Source: Azoarcus sp031546845 (GTDB taxonomy: Bacteria > Pseudomonadota > Gammaproteobacteria > Burkholderiales > Rhodocyclaceae). Taken from it: a stretch of 64,000 nt of DNA. The position numbers were made by a program, and so were the translations under genes. This document shows, piece by piece, positions 1-9,094 of this stretch. Where the stretch lies: NCBI GenBank assembly GCA_031546845.1, contig JAVBJT010000006.1, forward strand, positions 279,218-343,217, read 5' to 3'. The stretch's first letter is position 1; every line of letters starts with the position of its first letter. Below the pieces are notes generated by a model that saw only the letters and a program-made list of their open reading frames with translations, did not search any database and was not told the origin of the DNA.

Positions 1-397
1 CGTCCCGCCCAGCATCCTGTCCCACGTTTCCATCGGCACCAACCACTTCGACGACGCAATCAAGTTCTACGACGCCGTGTTCGCGGCGCTGGACATCCAG
101 CAGATCATGGCTCACCCCGGCGCGGTGGCCTACGGTCGCCAATACCCGGAATTCTGGGTGCAGGCGCCGTTCGACGGTCACTCGGCTTCAGTCGGCAACG
201 GCACCCATTTCGGTTTCATCGCCACCTCGAAAGCGCAAGTGGATGCGTTCTACCAAGCCGCGCTCGCAGCCGGCGCGACCGGCGACGGTGCCCCCGGACC
301 ACGCCCCGACTATGGCGAGCCCTACTACGGCTGTTTTGTGCGCGATCTGGACGGGCACAAAATCGAAGCCGCCTTCTGGGACGAAAGTCTGGGCTGA
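1..397 (+). CDS. VOC (glyoxalase-fold) family protein, 5' partial
   Basis: The frame is open from the first bases of the window, so the start lies just outside or at its very edge. The readable N-terminus contains SHVSIGTNHFDDAIKFYD, the usual first beta-alpha unit of small vicinal-oxygen-chelate proteins, and the chain ends with DLDGHKIEAAFWDE, the usual final metal-side strand. About 130 residues are visible, close to full length for a single-domain VOC protein. Members bind a divalent metal and act on varied small substrates such as glutathione adducts or antibiotics; nothing here shows the substrate. A GTG at 77 could be mistaken for a start but would cut off the first motif. Confidence 0.8.
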   Translation, partial: VPPSILSHVSIGTNHFDDAIKFYDAVFAALDIQQIMAHPGAVAYGRQYPEFWVQAPFDGHSASVGNGTHFGFIATSKAQVDAFYQAALAAGATGDGAPGPRPDYGEPYYGCFVRDLDGHKIEAAFWDESLG

Positions 398-544
398 CCC
401 ATCCACCCGCCTACCCCACCGCCAGCGAAATAAGCCGTGGCAGCGGGGCGCGGCATAATAGCGGTACTTACTCGTACGCCCGGTCGCCGTCCCTCAATAG
501 ATTCATGAACACGCACTCTTGTAACACCGGCACGCAACGCCTCT

Positions 545-1819
545 ATGTCTAACAACACACTAGGCACCGCCGCTATCATCGGCGGCGGCCCCGCGGGCCT
601 CATCGCGGCTGAAGTGCTGACGCGCGCCGGGACGCAAGTGACCGTGTATGACGCCATGCCCTCGGTGGGGCGCAAATTCCTTCTCGCCGGCCGTGGCGGC
701 CTCAATCTGACGCACGCCGAACCGCGCGAAGCCTTTCTTGCCCGTTACGGCGCGCGCCGGGAAAAGCTCGAACCGATGCTCGACGAATTCGGCCCCGAAA
801 CCTTGCGCACCTGGGCCGACGAACTGGGCGCAGCTACCTTCGCCGGCAGTTCAGGGCGGGTTTTTCCCGCCGAGATGAAAGCCGCCCCCCTGCTGCGCGC
901 CTGGCTCTCCCGCCTGCGCACCGCCGGCGTCACCTTCCAGGTACGCCAGCGCTGGCTGGGCTGGGGCGAGGACGGCAGGCTGCGCCTGGCCGGGGCGGAG
1001 GGGGAGTACCGGATTGCCGCCGATGCCACCGTACTGGCACTGGGCGGCGGTAGTTGGGCGAAATTCGGCGCCAATGGCGCCTGGGTGCCGCTGCTGCGCG
1101 AACAGGGCATTGCGGTGACCGATCTCATTCCAGCCAATTGCGGTTTCGATGTCGCCGGACGCGGCAGCGCTAACGGTTGGAGCGCCCATTTCCGCGAACG
1201 CTTTGCCGGCGAGCCGGTAAAGACGGTGCGCGCGCGTTTCACCGGCGTGGACGGCACGGTCCACGAACGCGCGGGCGAATTCGTCATTACCGCCACGGGC
1301 GTCGAAGGCGGGTTGATCTACGCCCTATCCGCGCCGCTGCGTGACGCACTCACCGCCAGCGGCGAAGCGGCGCTGTATCTCGATCTCGTTCCCGGCCGCA
1401 GCCTCGAACGGCTCACCGCCGATCTCAGCCGCCCGCGCGGCAGCCGCTCCTTCGCCAGCCATCTGCAAGGCCAAACCGGCATTAAAGGCGTAAAAGCCGG
1501 ACTGCTGCGCGAATGCGCCGGAACCGAAATCGACACCAACCCGGCCCGCCTCGCCGCCATGCTCAAGGCGCTGCCGCTGCGGCTTGCCGCCCCGCGCCCG
1601 CTGGACGAGGCGATCAGTTGCGCCGGTGGCGTGGATTTCGCCGGCCTAGACGACAATCTGATGCTGCGTACCCGTCCCGGCGTGTTCTGCGCCGGCGAAA
1701 TGCTCGACTGGGAAGCGCCCACCGGCGGCTATCTGCTCACTGCCTGCTTTGCCACCGGCCATCGCGCCGGCCGTGCTGCCGCGAACTGGCTCGCCGCGCG
1801 AGCTGATGGGCGGCTCTGA
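545..1819 (+). CDS. FAD-dependent oxidoreductase, HI0933/BaiN-like flavoprotein (TIGR03862 type)
   Basis: The 424-residue protein opens with an FAD-binding Rossmann fold: AAIIGGGPAGLIAAE near residues 9-23, then GRKFLLAGRGGLNLTH near 46-61, typical of the HI0933-like flavoprotein family. The C-terminus carries SCAGGVDF and FCAGEMLDWEAPTGGYLL, the second FAD-contact region of the same family. Characterised relatives include the bile-acid reductase BaiN, but most members have no known substrate, so only a cytoplasmic flavin-dependent redox role is supported. It starts at an ATG after a 147-base gap and is followed closely by the ankyrin gene on the same strand. Confidence 0.88.
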   Translation: MSNNTLGTAAIIGGGPAGLIAAEVLTRAGTQVTVYDAMPSVGRKFLLAGRGGLNLTHAEPREAFLARYGARREKLEPMLDEFGPETLRTWADELGAATFAGSSGRVFPAEMKAAPLLRAWLSRLRTAGVTFQVRQRWLGWGEDGRLRLAGAEGEYRIAADATVLALGGGSWAKFGANGAWVPLLREQGIAVTDLIPANCGFDVAGRGSANGWSAHFRERFAGEPVKTVRARFTGVDGTVHERAGEFVITATGVEGGLIYALSAPLRDALTASGEAALYLDLVPGRSLERLTADLSRPRGSRSFASHLQGQTGIKGVKAGLLRECAGTEIDTNPARLAAMLKALPLRLAAPRPLDEAISCAGGVDFAGLDDNLMLRTRPGVFCAGEMLDWEAPTGGYLLTACFATGHRAGRAAANWLAARADGRL

Positions 1820-1853
1820 AATACGCTACGGCAACATGGAAGACAAACGGAAA

Positions 1854-2516
1854 ATGAACATAAATAGCAAATCGATACTGGCGGTCTGCTCACTGTTATA
1901 TGCGCTGTCGGCCAGCGCTGCCGACGTTTCGCCGTCCGCGTCGGCGAACACCGTCGATTACCCGCGCATGACGCGGGACGAAGCGTTGCGCTACCTCGAC
2001 GAGAACAAGCGCCCGGCGCCGCTCATCGCCAATCTTCCGGATTACATTCTTTCCGCCGACGCGAAAACGGTCGAGGCCATGCTCGCGGCAGGGCTGGATC
2101 CCAACGAGCACAGCGACAACCTGTCGCAATCGCCGCTCGAAATAGCGGCAATGTCCTGCGCGGACGCAAACAACGACATAAAGGACATTTTGCGGACCAT
2201 CGAGGTTTTGCTGGCGCACAAGGCAAACATCCGCACAAACCACCCCGATGGCCGTAGCGTGCTTTTCATCGCGGCGCAGAACTGCCCCTCATCCATCGTC
2301 AAGCGCCTGCTGAAAGCCGGGGCGGATCACGACAAACCCACTGAGCAAGGCTTCACGCCGCTGAGCATGGCACTGATCCTGAGCAACTACGACGCAGCCG
2401 AAGCCCTGATCGAAGCCGGCGCACGCTTGAGTGAGGAAACATCGGCTCAACTGCTCGCCGGCAATCCCGACGATGCGCGGCTCAAAAAACTGCTACAGGC
2501 AGCCACAAAAAAATGA
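1854..2516 (+). CDS. Exported ankyrin-repeat protein
   Basis: I chose the ATG at 1854 because it gives a clean Sec signal peptide (MNINSKSILAVCSLLYALSA, cleavage expected after SASA); ATG 1836 is an in-frame alternative adding MEDKRK. The mature protein of about 195 residues holds at least three ankyrin-type helical repeats, recognisable as SPLEIAAMSC, SVLFIAAQNC..VKRLLKAGAD and GFTPLSMALIL..AEALIEAGA. Ankyrin repeats bind other proteins; a periplasmic location is predicted. It lies 34 bases after the flavoprotein and may be cotranscribed with it. The binding partner is unknown. A second, unrelated exported ankyrin protein lies at 11.4-12.2 kb. Confidence 0.8.
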   Translation: MNINSKSILAVCSLLYALSASAADVSPSASANTVDYPRMTRDEALRYLDENKRPAPLIANLPDYILSADAKTVEAMLAAGLDPNEHSDNLSQSPLEIAAMSCADANNDIKDILRTIEVLLAHKANIRTNHPDGRSVLFIAAQNCPSSIVKRLLKAGADHDKPTEQGFTPLSMALILSNYDAAEALIEAGARLSEETSAQLLAGNPDDARLKKLLQAATKK

Positions 2517-2643
2517 ATGCGCCCGGAGCCGCATACTGTTTCATACTCATCCGACGCCTGTAACTTTGACCGCAAACAAGGCGCAACGGAACAGCATGCC
2601 CCATTCTTCAGTCGAACGACGAAACCGGCTAGATAATCGAACC

Positions 2644-3738
2644 ATGAAGGTCATTCCCATCCGCGCGGACGCCGCTCCGGCCTCCTCCACCCCGCACCCA
2701 CCCGCACCACCAGCGGGCGAGGTGCTACGCGACCGCCGCGCGCGGACGATGCAGGACTTACGTATTTCGATCACCGACCGTTGCAATTTCCGCTGCATCT
2801 ACTGCATGCCGCGCGAGGTGTTCGACCACAACCACGCTTTTCTGCCACGGGCCGATCTGCTGAGCTTCGAGGAAATCCTGCGCGTCGCCCGCGCCTTCGC
2901 CGCGCGCGGCGTGCGCAAGATTCGCATCACCGGCGGCGAACCGCTGCTGCGCAAGAACGTCGACCGCCTGGTCGGGATGCTTGCCACACTGGACGGCGTG
3001 GAACTGACGCTGACCACCAACGGCGTACTGCTGCCCAAGCTCGCACAACCGCTGCGCGACGCCGGTCTGAGCCGTATCACCGTGAGCCTGGACGCGCTCG
3101 ACGACGAAACCTTCCGCCGCATGAGCGATGCCGACTACCCCGCCGCGCGCGTGCTCGAAGGCATCGACGCCGCAGCCGCAGCTGGCTTCGGCCCGATCAA
3201 GGTCAACATGGTGGTCAAGCGCGGTACCAACGACCATGCGATCGAACCGATGGCGCGTCACTTCCGCAGCAGCGGCCACATCCTGCGCTTCATCGAATTC
3301 ATGGATGTCGGCACATCGAACGGCTGGCGGCTGGATGAAGTACTGCCCTCGCGCGACATCATCGAGCGCCTGCACGCACTCTTTCCGCTCGAACCGATCG
3401 ACCCCAACTACCCCAGCGAAGTCGCCGAGCGCTGGCGTTATTGCGACGGCGCGGGCGAAATCGGCGTCATCTCCTCCGTCACCCAGGCGTTCTGCTCCAC
3501 CTGTACGCGCATCCGCCTATCCACCGAAGGCAAGCTGTACACCTGTCTGTTCGCCCAATCGGGCCACGATCTGCGCGCGCTGCTGCGCACGGGCACGGAC
3601 GAAGCGCGGATCGACACCCAACTCGACGCCGCCATCGCCGCCGTATGGCGGCAACGCGGCGACCGTTATTCGGAAATTCGCGGCGCCCATACCGATTTCG
3701 CACCGCACAAGATCGAAATGTCGTACATCGGCGGCTGA
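2644..3738 (+). CDS. moaA: GTP 3',8-cyclase (molybdenum cofactor synthesis)
   Basis: This is a radical-SAM enzyme that converts GTP to (8S)-3',8-cyclo-7,8-dihydroGTP, the first step of molybdopterin synthesis. The SAM-cluster motif CNFRCIYC is near residues 47-54, GGEPLLRK follows near 97, and the C-terminal second cluster is CSTCTRIRLSTEGKLYTC. The protein ends in GG, as MoaA must for activity. The length of 364 fits the family. The ATG at 2644 gives a Pro/Ala-rich leader of about 35 residues before the barrel; no good alternative start is visible. moeA of the same pathway is 35 kb downstream and moaC, moaD and moaE are not in the window. Confidence 0.96.
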   Translation: MKVIPIRADAAPASSTPHPPAPPAGEVLRDRRARTMQDLRISITDRCNFRCIYCMPREVFDHNHAFLPRADLLSFEEILRVARAFAARGVRKIRITGGEPLLRKNVDRLVGMLATLDGVELTLTTNGVLLPKLAQPLRDAGLSRITVSLDALDDETFRRMSDADYPAARVLEGIDAAAAAGFGPIKVNMVVKRGTNDHAIEPMARHFRSSGHILRFIEFMDVGTSNGWRLDEVLPSRDIIERLHALFPLEPIDPNYPSEVAERWRYCDGAGEIGVISSVTQAFCSTCTRIRLSTEGKLYTCLFAQSGHDLRALLRTGTDEARIDTQLDAAIAAVWRQRGDRYSEIRGAHTDFAPHKIEMSYIGG

Positions 3739-3781
3739 AGCGTCACGCACAGACCCGGCGAGCCGCCCCCTTACCGCCGAC

Positions 3782-5149
3782 TCACTCTTCCAGCCGCTCG
3801 TGCGCGTCGGGCAGTTCATCCAACCGCGCCGCCTCGATCTTGTTGAAATGAGCGCTGATCTTGCGGCTGGATACCTGTACTTCCTGCGCATCCTTGTTCG
3901 CCTGCTCGATATGGCGCGCAAGCGCGCTCATACGCTCGTCGAAACGGCCAAAATCCTTCGCCAGCTTGCCCAAGGCATCCTTGATGACGTGGACCTGCTT
4001 GCGCGTCTCGATATCCTTGAGCACCGCGCGCGCGGTATTCAGCACCGCCATCAGCGTGGTCGGCGATACGATCCACACCCGCCTGGACTGGGCATAGGCG
4101 ACGATTTCCGGGTGGTAAGCGTGGATTTCGGCAAACACCGCCTCGGCCGGCAGAAACATCACCGCGCCGTCGGACGTGACGCCGGGCAGAATGTATTTGG
4201 TGGCAATGGCATCGACATGGCGCTTGATGTCGCCGCGAAAAGCACTTTGCGCCGTGCGGCGCTCACTTTCGGCCAGCGTGGAATCGAGCATGCGGTGGTA
4301 GTTTTCCAGCGGAAACTTGGCATCCACCGCCACCTGCCCGCTCGGCTCCGGCAGCTTCAGCAGGCAATCGACGCGCGTGCCGTTCGGCAAGGTCGCCTGT
4401 AATTCCCACGCATCCGGCGGCAGCGCGTTCTGCACCAGCGCGGCAAGCTGAACCTCGCCAAACGCGCCGCGCGCGCGCTTATCACCGAGCAATTCCTGCA
4501 GGCTGACGACATTGCTGGTCAGGCCGTCAATCTTCTTCTGCGCTTCGTCGATGGTCGCCAGCCGCGCCATGACGTTGGCGAAAGTCTCGTTGGTCTTGCG
4601 AAAACCCTCGTCCAAGCGCTCACGCACATGGCCGGAAATCACCTCCAGGCGCTCGTTGATCGCACGCGTCAGCGCCTCGATGCTTACCGTCAACTGCGCG
4701 GAGGCCGAACGCAGCCCTTCCTGCAACAACTCGCGGTCGGCGCGGGCGTGGTCGGACAAGGTTTTCAGCGTCTGTTCCAGCAACTCGCCGCGCAGGCGCT
4801 CATGCGCGGCGGCAACACCGGCGGACAGATCGGCGAAGCGTAGCGCGACATCCTCGCGCTGACCGTCGAGGCGCGATTGCAACGCAAGGTGCAACGCCTG
4901 CATCGCCTCGCGCAAACGTCCGGCATCATGCTCAGCACGGGCGCCGAGGCGGTCGGTCTGCTGGCCAAACGCGGTGTGCAGATCCGACAGCATCGCCCGG
5001 TGTTGCTCGGCGGATACCGCGCGCAGACTCTCATCGAAGCGCGCGGCCCCCTCCCGTTCCAGCCGGCCGATGCGCCATGCCAACCAAAGCACCGCCAACG
5101 CCAGCAACAAAACTGTGCCGGCGGCCGCGAACAATCCGTATTCCTGCAC
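3782..5149 (-). CDS. rmuC: DNA recombination protein RmuC
   Basis: Member of the RmuC family, which limits DNA inversions at short inverted repeats and contains a nuclease-like fold. The chain has one N-terminal membrane segment (LFAAAGTVLLLALAVLWLAW), a long charged coiled coil, and the conserved C-terminal domain including VAVDAKFPLENYHRML, YILPGVTSDGAVMFLPAEAVFAEI and VWIVSPTTLMAVLNT. I place the start at the GTG at 5149 because a GGAG sits six bases upstream (5156-5159); a TTG at 5200 would add 17 residues. The gene converges with moaA, 43 bases apart. Confidence 0.93.
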   Translation of the reverse strand: MQEYGLFAAAGTVLLLALAVLWLAWRIGRLEREGAARFDESLRAVSAEQHRAMLSDLHTAFGQQTDRLGARAEHDAGRLREAMQALHLALQSRLDGQREDVALRFADLSAGVAAAHERLRGELLEQTLKTLSDHARADRELLQEGLRSASAQLTVSIEALTRAINERLEVISGHVRERLDEGFRKTNETFANVMARLATIDEAQKKIDGLTSNVVSLQELLGDKRARGAFGEVQLAALVQNALPPDAWELQATLPNGTRVDCLLKLPEPSGQVAVDAKFPLENYHRMLDSTLAESERRTAQSAFRGDIKRHVDAIATKYILPGVTSDGAVMFLPAEAVFAEIHAYHPEIVAYAQSRRVWIVSPTTLMAVLNTARAVLKDIETRKQVHVIKDALGKLAKDFGRFDERMSALARHIEQANKDAQEVQVSSRKISAHFNKIEAARLDELPDAHERLEE

Positions 5150-5275
5150 GACGCGCTCCGATTCGGGATGGATCAGGGTAAATTCAACAAGGCCGCCCAA
5201 CCGTCCAACGCGTTCCCCGCGCCGCGCGGCGGCGGGCGGATTATAGCGGCCCCCTTCGGATATGCGCCGCGCATT

Positions 5276-7771
5276 TCAAGCAAGCGCGCGCAGGCTTGCC
5301 AGCGGCGGGCGCGACAGCAAGCGGCGAATGCCCAACCAGCCGCCCAGCACCACGCCGCCCGCGCCAAGCATCACGGCGATCAGCACCGGCCCCACGCCCG
5401 GCACATAGCCGGTCTTGAAAACGAAATGGCCTAGCGCCCACCCGATTGCGCTGGCGCCGATACCCGCGAGCAAACCGGCAACAGCGCCGAGAACAAGAAA
5501 TTCCGCCAGCAGCGCCTGCCGCACCTGGCGATGGCGCGCACCGAGCGTGCGTAGCATCGCCAATTCGTACTCGCGTTCGTCATGCGTGGATTGCAGCGCG
5601 GCATAGAGCACGACCAGCCCCGCGAGCAGCGCGAAACCGAAAACGAACTGCACGACAACAATCAATTGCTCGGTAATCTCCCGCACCTGGGCGAGCACCG
5701 CCACGATGTCGATCACCGTCAGATTCGGAAAGGCCGCGACCAGCCGAGTAATGAAATCCTGCCTTTCCGGCGGCAGATGGAAGCTGGTGATGAGGCTCGC
5801 CGGATAGTTTTCCAGCAGGCCATCGCTGGCGATGAAGAAAAAATTCACCCGCATGGAATCCCAATCCAGCGCGCGCACGCTGGTAATCGGCGCTTCCGCC
5901 GGCTGGCCGGCGATTTCGAAACCGACGACATCGCCCACCTTGAGACCGAAATCCGCCGCCAAGCCTTTTTCCACCGAGAACTGCGCCGTATGCTCACCAC
6001 CATGCCAGCGACCAGCCACGACCTCGTTGCCTCCCGGCAATTCACTGGCGTAGGACAGGTTGAATTCGCGCTCGGCCAGCCGACGCACACGCCCATCCGG
6101 GTAATCCTCCGGCTTCACCGGTTTGCCGTTGATCGCCGTCAAGCGACCACGGATCATCGGCAGCACACGCGGCACGGGCAGCCCCGCGGCGGCGAAAGCC
6201 TCGCCCAGCGCCGCGCGCTGATCGGGCTGAATGTTGATGATGAAGCGGTTGGGCGCATCCGGCGGCGCCATCCGCCGCCAGTCTTCGAGCAGATCGGCGC
6301 GGATCAACGTAAGCAGCAGCAGCGCGGTGATACCGAGACCGAGCGCGGCGATCTGGATCACACTGCCACCCATGCGCCGCCCAAGCGCGGCGATGCCGTA
6401 GCGCCAGCCGCCGCCACGCAGGCTGCCCTGGCCTTTCAAACGCGCGGCCAAGCGCAGCGCCCACCAGCCAGCCAGCGCAAAGAGGCCGAGCGCGGTGGCG
6501 AAACCGAGCGCCACCGCCGCGCCAAGGCGCACATCGGCGGCGATCCAGAAAATCAGCCCGAGCAACGCCGCCAACCCCAACACCCAGGCGCTACCCGACA
6601 GCGGTTCGGCGGCGGCGAACTCACGCCGCAGTACGCGCAACGTGGGCACTTGTCCAAGACGCAACAACTGCGGCAGCACGAAACCGCCCAGCAACACGAT
6701 ACCGACGAGCAACCCATGCGCCAGCGGCAACAACGACGGCGCGGGCAGATCGATGGCGAGAATTTCGCGCAATCCCCCGCCCAAGCCCCATTGCACCGCC
6801 CAGCCGAGCGCGCAGCCGCACAGCGCGGCGAGCAGACCGAACAGCAGAAATTCACCGGTAACGATGCCGAGCATCTGGCGCTGGCGCGCGCCCAGGCAGC
6901 GCATGACCGCACAACCGTCAAGGTGGCGTTGCATGAAGCGCCGCGCCGACAAACCCACCGCCACGGCGGCAAGAACCACCGCCAGCAGCGCCGCCAAGCG
7001 CAGGAAGCGCTGCGCCTGATCGAGCGCGCCGCGCACCTCGGGGCGAGCGTTTTCGATTGTTTCCACCGACTGCCCGCGCTCCAACGCGGTGTGCGCCCAT
7101 TGCTCGTAGGCGGCCACGGCGGCGGCATCCCCGGCCAGATGCAAGCGCCACGTCGCGCGGCTGCCGGCGGTAAGCAGCCCAGTGGCGGGCAGATCGGTAA
7201 GGTTGAATATCGCCCGTGGCAGCAGACTGAAGAAATTCGCGCCACGGTCGGACTCGAACGTCACCATGCCGCCGACGCGAAATTCGCTGTAGCCGAAACT
7301 CACACGGTCGCCAACACGCACGCCGAGCTCGGTAAACAGGCGCTCGTCGAGCCACACCTCACCCGCCGCCGGCGCGCGCCCCGCCACCGCATCGGGCATG
7401 TTAGGCCCAGCGGCCAGGCGGATCGAACCGCGCAGCGGGTAGCCGTCCTCAACCGCCTTGACACCGGTGAGCTGCGTTTTGTCGGCGGTGCTCGCCATGC
7501 TGGTGAACAACACCGTGGTAACGGCGGCGAGCCCGCGCCGGCGGGCTTCGTCGATAAAATGCGCCGGCCACGGATGATCCGCGCGCAGCAGCAGATCGCC
7601 GCCGAGCAGTTGATTGGCCTCGCGGTCCAGCCCACGACCGACACGGTCGGCAAGAAAGCCGACGCTGGTAAGACTGGCGACGGCAAGTGCGATCGCCAGG
7701 CCAAGCAAGTGCAATTCGCCCGCGCGCAGATCGCGCCACAACATGCGCCAGGCCAGCCGGATCACGTTCAT
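5276..7771 (-). CDS. ABC transporter permease, YbbP/FtsX-like
   Basis: An 831-residue integral membrane protein of the MacB/FtsX permease class in the large YbbP arrangement: one N-terminal helix (RMLWRDLRAGELHLLGLAIALAV has the typical start), a large periplasmic domain, a central block of helices, a second periplasmic domain and a final three-helix FtsX domain beginning near FVFGFALLAGLVVLYAAL and containing the coupling motif YELAMLRTLGARHRQV. Such permeases are normally driven by a separate ATPase (YbbA-like) and are often next to the lipase gene tesA; neither is adjacent here. Relatives are implicated in lipid or lipoprotein extrusion, but the substrate is not known. Confidence 0.88.
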   Translation of the reverse strand: MNVIRLAWRMLWRDLRAGELHLLGLAIALAVASLTSVGFLADRVGRGLDREANQLLGGDLLLRADHPWPAHFIDEARRRGLAAVTTVLFTSMASTADKTQLTGVKAVEDGYPLRGSIRLAAGPNMPDAVAGRAPAAGEVWLDERLFTELGVRVGDRVSFGYSEFRVGGMVTFESDRGANFFSLLPRAIFNLTDLPATGLLTAGSRATWRLHLAGDAAAVAAYEQWAHTALERGQSVETIENARPEVRGALDQAQRFLRLAALLAVVLAAVAVGLSARRFMQRHLDGCAVMRCLGARQRQMLGIVTGEFLLFGLLAALCGCALGWAVQWGLGGGLREILAIDLPAPSLLPLAHGLLVGIVLLGGFVLPQLLRLGQVPTLRVLRREFAAAEPLSGSAWVLGLAALLGLIFWIAADVRLGAAVALGFATALGLFALAGWWALRLAARLKGQGSLRGGGWRYGIAALGRRMGGSVIQIAALGLGITALLLLTLIRADLLEDWRRMAPPDAPNRFIINIQPDQRAALGEAFAAAGLPVPRVLPMIRGRLTAINGKPVKPEDYPDGRVRRLAEREFNLSYASELPGGNEVVAGRWHGGEHTAQFSVEKGLAADFGLKVGDVVGFEIAGQPAEAPITSVRALDWDSMRVNFFFIASDGLLENYPASLITSFHLPPERQDFITRLVAAFPNLTVIDIVAVLAQVREITEQLIVVVQFVFGFALLAGLVVLYAALQSTHDEREYELAMLRTLGARHRQVRQALLAEFLVLGAVAGLLAGIGASAIGWALGHFVFKTGYVPGVGPVLIAVMLGAGGVVLGGWLGIRRLLSRPPLASLRALA

Positions 7772-7820
7772 GCTTTTCCCTCGGGCGGCGCAAATGCTTT
7801 GCCGTTCATTGCGCGCGCCG

Positions 7821-8993
7821 TCATCTTTTCACCGGCAGCAGACGGCGCGCCAGCTCCACCCAGTAAGTCACGCCGGCGGTGATGATGCCGTCGTTGAAAT
7901 CGTAGTTCGGGTTGTGCAACATGCAACCGCCCTCGCCTGGCCCATTGCCGATCCAAACGTAGGCGCCGGGGCGGCGTTCGAGAAAATAGGCGAAATCCTC
8001 CGCCCCCATGCTCGGCCGCTCGTTGGTGACAACGCCGCCCGCGCCCGCCACCATGCACGCCACTTCGGCGCACAGGGCCGCCTCGGTGGCAGTGTTGATC
8101 GTCGGCGGATAGCCGCGCCGGTATGCACATTCGATACGCACGCCGAAACTCGCCGCAATGCCGTCGCAGATCCGCCGTATCGCCTGTTCCGCCTGCGTGC
8201 GCACCGCCGGGGAGAACGTCCGTACCGTGCCGCACAGTTCGGCGCGTTCGGGAATCGCGTTGTATGCCTCGCCAGCATGGAATTGTGTGACCGACAGCAC
8301 CGCCGCCTCGGTCGGATCGACATTGCGCCCGACCACCGTTTGCAGCGCCTGCACCAGCGCAGCGCCGGCCACCACCGGATCGGCCCCCAGGTGTGGCATC
8401 GCCGCGTGCGCGCCACGGCCATCGATGCGGATGTCGAAACGGTCCGCGCTCGCCATCACCGCGCCGCTATGCACGGCGAAATGCCCGGCCGTCAACCCGG
8501 GCCAGTTGTGCATGCCGAATACCGCCTCTACCGGAAAGCGCTCGAACAGGCCATCGTCGATCATCGCCTGAGCGCCACCCTCGCCCTCCTCGGCAGGCTG
8601 GAAAACGAGATACACCGTACCGTCGAAATCCCGCGCGGCGGCCAATACTTCCGCCGCACCGAGCAACATTGTGGTATGACCGTCATGGCCGCAAGCGTGC
8701 ATGCAACCGGCATTAACGGAACGATGGGCGAAGGAGTTGCTCTCGGTGATCGGCAGCGCGTCCATATCGGCGCGTAAAGCAATCGCGCGCAGACTCCGCC
8801 CGGCGCGCACGACACCGACCACACCGGTGCCGCCGACGCCGCGATGCGCCTCGAGGCCGAGCGCTTCCAGATGCGCGGCAACGATATCGGCGGTGCGATA
8901 CTCGGCGAAGGCGAGTTCGGGATGCGCGTGCAGGTCGCGCCGCAATGTGGTCAATCTGGCTTGGCTGGGGAAAATGATGTCGGTTACGCTCAT
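7821..8993 (-). CDS. M20 family amidohydrolase (hippurate hydrolase-like)
   Basis: A 390-residue metallo-amidohydrolase of the hippuricase/IAA-amino acid hydrolase branch of peptidase family M20. The start MSVTDIIFPSQARLTTLRRDLHAHPEL is typical. Metal ligands are visible in CMHACGHDGH near residue 105, in the catalytic pair AEEGEGGA near 140, in MHNWPG near 165 and in the late PSMGAEDFAYFLE. These enzymes cut N-acyl amino acids to a free amino acid and a carboxylate in the cytoplasm. The start at 8993 is the ATG at which family similarity begins. It is divergent from the NYN gene, sharing a 100-base promoter region. Confidence 0.92.
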   Translation of the reverse strand: MSVTDIIFPSQARLTTLRRDLHAHPELAFAEYRTADIVAAHLEALGLEAHRGVGGTGVVGVVRAGRSLRAIALRADMDALPITESNSFAHRSVNAGCMHACGHDGHTTMLLGAAEVLAAARDFDGTVYLVFQPAEEGEGGAQAMIDDGLFERFPVEAVFGMHNWPGLTAGHFAVHSGAVMASADRFDIRIDGRGAHAAMPHLGADPVVAGAALVQALQTVVGRNVDPTEAAVLSVTQFHAGEAYNAIPERAELCGTVRTFSPAVRTQAEQAIRRICDGIAASFGVRIECAYRRGYPPTINTATEAALCAEVACMVAGAGGVVTNERPSMGAEDFAYFLERRPGAYVWIGNGPGEGGCMLHNPNYDFNDGIITAGVTYWVELARRLLPVKR

Positions 8994-9094
8994 GGCTGGA
9001 CCCGATCTGATTGAGACAAGACTTGAGTGTATTACAGGAACAGAACGCGCGCCCGCCACCCCGGCCGGGCCACCCAACCATTGGAAAACGCCAT

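Noticed and set aside
1749..1853. Longer N-terminal extension of the first ankyrin gene
   Set aside because: It would overlap the flavoprotein gene and hide the clear signal peptide that begins at the ATG at 1854.
5582..7882. 766-codon open frame antisense to the ABC permease
   Set aside because: Low-complexity His/Gln/Arg translation with no domain; a by-product of high GC in the permease gene.
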